Assembly: GCA_045113275.1 (NCBI GenBank)
Contig: JBGUIU010000347.1
Span: forward strand, 1 to 16,429
Reading direction: 5' to 3'
Origin: UBA1181 sp045113275
GTDB taxonomy: Bacteria; Bacteroidota; Bacteroidia; Bacteroidales; Paludibacteraceae
DNA length: 16,429 bases
The notes below the pieces were generated by a model that saw only the letters and a list, made by a program, of their open reading frames with translations, ran no database searches and was not told the DNA's origin. Positions within the stretch are counted from its first letter, which is position 1, and each line of letters begins with the position of its first letter. A program made the translations under genes and the position numbers. Shown in pieces: positions 14,991 to 16,429 of this stretch.

Positions 14991-15110
14991 GCAACTGAAA
15001 GAATTTACATTAATTCGTTCAATGCAACTGAATGAATTTACGTTAATTCGTTCAATACAACTGAATGAATTTAAATTAATTCATTCAATAAGACTGAAAG
15101 AATTTACATT
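14991..15110. repeat. 33-bp tandem repeat array of near-palindromes
   Basis: Three full units start at 14991, 15024 and 15057 and a partial fourth runs from 15090 to 15110. Each begins CAACTGAAWGAATTTA after one variable base and ends TTAATTCRTTCAAT. Within each unit 26 bases form a quasi-palindrome; in unit 3 it is exact, TGAATGAATT (15062-15071) against AATTCATTCA (15078-15087). Unit length equals about three helical turns, so all copies face the same side of the DNA. The array ends just before the -33 position of the ATPase promoter. It looks like a set of operator sites or a hairpin series. Confidence 0.88.
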
Positions 15111-15115
15111 TTTAG

Positions 15116-15146
15116 TTGGATTATCCACTTATAAATTTTACATTTG
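15116..15146 (+). promoter_or_regulatory. Bacteroidetes-type promoter for the ATPase gene
   Basis: TTGG (15116-15119, three of four bases of the -33 TTTG) is followed after 19 bases by TACATTTG (15139-15146), an exact -7 match. Transcription would begin near 15152. This rules out a TTG start at 15144 for the ATPase and supports the ATG at 15174. Confidence 0.65.
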
Positions 15147-15173
15147 CAGGGTAAATCGGATCAAAAAAAAGAT

Positions 15174-16313
15174 ATGGCAATAGAAAGAACACTAAAACAC
15201 CCGATAGCAGCAAGAATCAAGCCACAAAAAGTGATGCTAATATTTGGGGCTCGACGTGTCGGGAAGACGCTACTGCTACGCAAGATCCTTGACGAGTTCA
15301 AGGGGAAGAAACTTCTATTGAATGGAGAAAGCGCCGACACGACACGTATGATCGCTGACAAATCCATAAGCAACTACAAACGTTTATTTGCGGGAATAGA
15401 CTTGTTGGCGATCGACGAGGCGCAACACATCCCCGACATTGGGATGAAACTAAAATTAATGGTTGATGAAATACCAGGCTTGGCGATTATAGCAACGGGG
15501 TCCTCCTCGTTTGACCTTCAGAATCAAGCGGGGGAGCCATTAGTTGGACGATGCACACGTTTTTTCCTGACTCCATTTTCTTTCAAAGAGTTGAGCGACC
15601 ATAATTCAGTATTTGAGACCATATCGAACATAGACAGTCATTTAATATACGGATGTTATCCGGAATTAATCAGCATAGAGTCATCGGAAGAGCAAGCTCG
15701 TTATCTTACGGAGATTGTGGACTCCTATCTATTAAGGGACATTCTCGCCGTCGATGGAATAAAGAATGCACAGAAGATGCACGATCTGTTGCGATTGATA
15801 GCATATCAAGTCGGCAGTGAAGTATCCATTGATGAACTGGGCAAGCAGTTGGGCATTAGCCGCAACACAACAGAGCGTTATCTCGATCTGTTGCAGAAAG
15901 TGTTCGTATTGTACCGTTTGGGAGGATATTCCAATAATCTACGTAAAGAGGTCACCAAATCATCCAAATGGTATTTCCAAGACAACGGCATCCGCAACGC
16001 CGTGTTGAATGATTTTCGTCCATTCGCCGACAGATCGAGCGAAGAGAGAGGCGCATTGTGGGAAAATTTCATCATCAGTGAACGTATGAAGATGAAACAC
16101 AATAGCTTAGCGAGCACCAACATGTTTTTCTGGCGAACATACGATCAGCAAGAGATAGACCTGATAGAAGAGAATAACAATAACCTTACCGCATTCGAAA
16201 TGAAAGCCGGGAAGAAGAACCCTAAGGCTCCCAAAGCGTTTGCGGACGCATATCCCAATGCGAAATTCAACGTGGTGAACAAGGAGAATTTCTGGGAGTA
16301 TTTGGGGGTGTAG
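15174..16313 (+). CDS. AAA_14/DUF4143 family ATPase
   Basis: 379 residues from the ATG at 15174. The Walker A motif GARRVGKT is at 25-32, Walker B DLLAIDEA at 76-83, and a sensor-like ATGSSSFDL at 107-115. A middle region follows (GCYPEL, YLTEIVDSYLLRDIL), then a winged-helix-like stretch (SIDELGKQLGISRNTTERYLDLL, 218-240), which is standard for this family. The C-terminal DUF4143 part ends in a PD-(D/E)XK-like pattern, with Glu327/Asp329 and Glu342-Met-Lys344 (FEMKAG), as in restriction-endonuclease folds. Such proteins are numerous in Bacteroidales genomes, and their role is not well defined. It stands alone, with a tandem palindrome array before it and a 28-bp palindrome after it. Confidence 0.92.
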   Translation: MAIERTLKHPIAARIKPQKVMLIFGARRVGKTLLLRKILDEFKGKKLLLNGESADTTRMIADKSISNYKRLFAGIDLLAIDEAQHIPDIGMKLKLMVDEIPGLAIIATGSSSFDLQNQAGEPLVGRCTRFFLTPFSFKELSDHNSVFETISNIDSHLIYGCYPELISIESSEEQARYLTEIVDSYLLRDILAVDGIKNAQKMHDLLRLIAYQVGSEVSIDELGKQLGISRNTTERYLDLLQKVFVLYRLGGYSNNLRKEVTKSSKWYFQDNGIRNAVLNDFRPFADRSSEERGALWENFIISERMKMKHNSLASTNMFFWRTYDQQEIDLIEENNNNLTAFEMKAGKKNPKAPKAFADAYPNAKFNVVNKENFWEYLGV

Positions 16314-16331
16314 AATCTATTTATCGTGATC

Positions 16332-16359
16332 GTAGAGACGCCCGGCCGTGCGTCTCTTC
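16332..16359. repeat. 28-bp dispersed palindromic repeat, copy 3
   Basis: Left arm GTAGAGACGCCCGG and right arm CCGTGCGTCTCTTC, two changes from the presumed symmetric form. It begins 18 bases after the ATPase stop and could form a long hairpin at the end of that mRNA. There is no T tract directly after it. Confidence 0.85.
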
Positions 16360-16413
16360 TATGTTGTAAACCAAGAAAAAATCCAAAAAAAATTTTATCA
16401 AAATTTATAAGCC

Positions 16414-16426
16414 GTTGATAATCAAC
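16414..16426. other. Short perfect palindrome at the window end
   Basis: GTTGAT and ATCAAC flank a single A, preceded by a very AT-rich run (16375-16410). It may belong to the promoter or operator region of the next gene, which lies outside the window. Nothing else is visible here. Confidence 0.35.
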
Positions 16427-16429
16427 CTG

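Larger units (their letters stand above)
14777..15173. other. Divergent intergenic region between nadE and the ATPase gene
   Basis: About 400 bases without a gene and very AT-rich. It holds, in order, a plain AT-rich stretch with no recognisable element (14777-14929), a degenerate copy of the 28-bp palindrome (14930-14957), a 33-bp tandem array (14991-15110), and the promoter of the ATPase gene (15116-15146). No RNA gene or open frame of note is visible. Confidence 0.7.

Noticed and set aside
14991..15110. CRISPR array
   Set aside because: The 33-bp units abut one another with no unique spacers, and no cas gene is in the window.
15144..15173. Ten extra N-terminal residues of the ATPase from a TTG at 15144
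   Set aside because: The TTG lies inside an exact -7 box, so transcription should begin after it; the ATG at 15174 fits the family start.

Overview
The window looks like a chromosomal segment of a Bacteroidales bacterium. The evidence is an AT-rich composition, promoters of the Bacteroidetes type (TAnnTTTG at -7), weak ribosome binding sites, lipoproteins with loose lipoboxes, and a seven-gene thiamine operon behind a TPP riboswitch. Genus cannot be fixed from the sequence alone.

Layout. Positions 1-147 hold the last 28 codons of a gene (possibly the gamma subunit of a 2-oxoacid:ferredoxin oxidoreductase) and a strong intrinsic terminator. Positions 175-4263 are an accessory zone. It has one forward two-helix membrane protein of unknown function (175-945), followed by a reverse-strand cluster read from right to left: a four-helix membrane protein (B3), a decayed lipoprotein leader, a paralogous membrane protein (B2) and a lipoprotein (A1). 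The arrangement is best explained by tandem duplication of a [membrane protein + lipoprotein] unit, after which one lipoprotein copy was deleted down to its signal-peptide region. Positions 4360-5301 encode a reverse-strand DMT/EamA transporter divergent from the thiamine operon.

Positions 5387-11369 are the thiamine operon: promoter, TPP riboswitch, then thiS, thiE, thiG, thiC, thiF, thiH and a tenI/thiE-like gene. They are tightly packed, with 4-nt ATGA overlaps at thiS/thiE and thiH/tenI and a 23-nt overlap at thiC/thiF. The set makes the pyrimidine (ThiC), makes the thiazole (ThiS, ThiF, ThiG, ThiH, perhaps TenI) and joins them (ThiE). No thiD kinase is present here, so HMP-P phosphorylation must be encoded elsewhere. 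Convergent to the operon is a SanA/YdcF-like (DUF218) membrane protein (11379-12029).

Positions 12153-14776 are a reverse-strand pair, glutamine-dependent NAD synthetase (nadE) followed 2 nt later by a small lipoprotein. The divergent region 14777-15173 contains a degenerate palindromic repeat, a 33-bp tandem array of near-palindromes and a promoter. It drives an AAA_14/DUF4143 ATPase (15174-16313).

The most notable non-gene signals are: a family of dispersed 28-bp palindromes (three copies plus a half-copy shaped like a terminator), one of which supplies the C-terminal residues of lipoprotein A1; the 33-bp tandem palindrome array before the ATPase; and the fossil lipoprotein leader between the two membrane paralogues. 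I saw no CRISPR array, tRNA, rRNA or insertion sequence. Nothing here is demonstrably a new system, but these three are worth checking.
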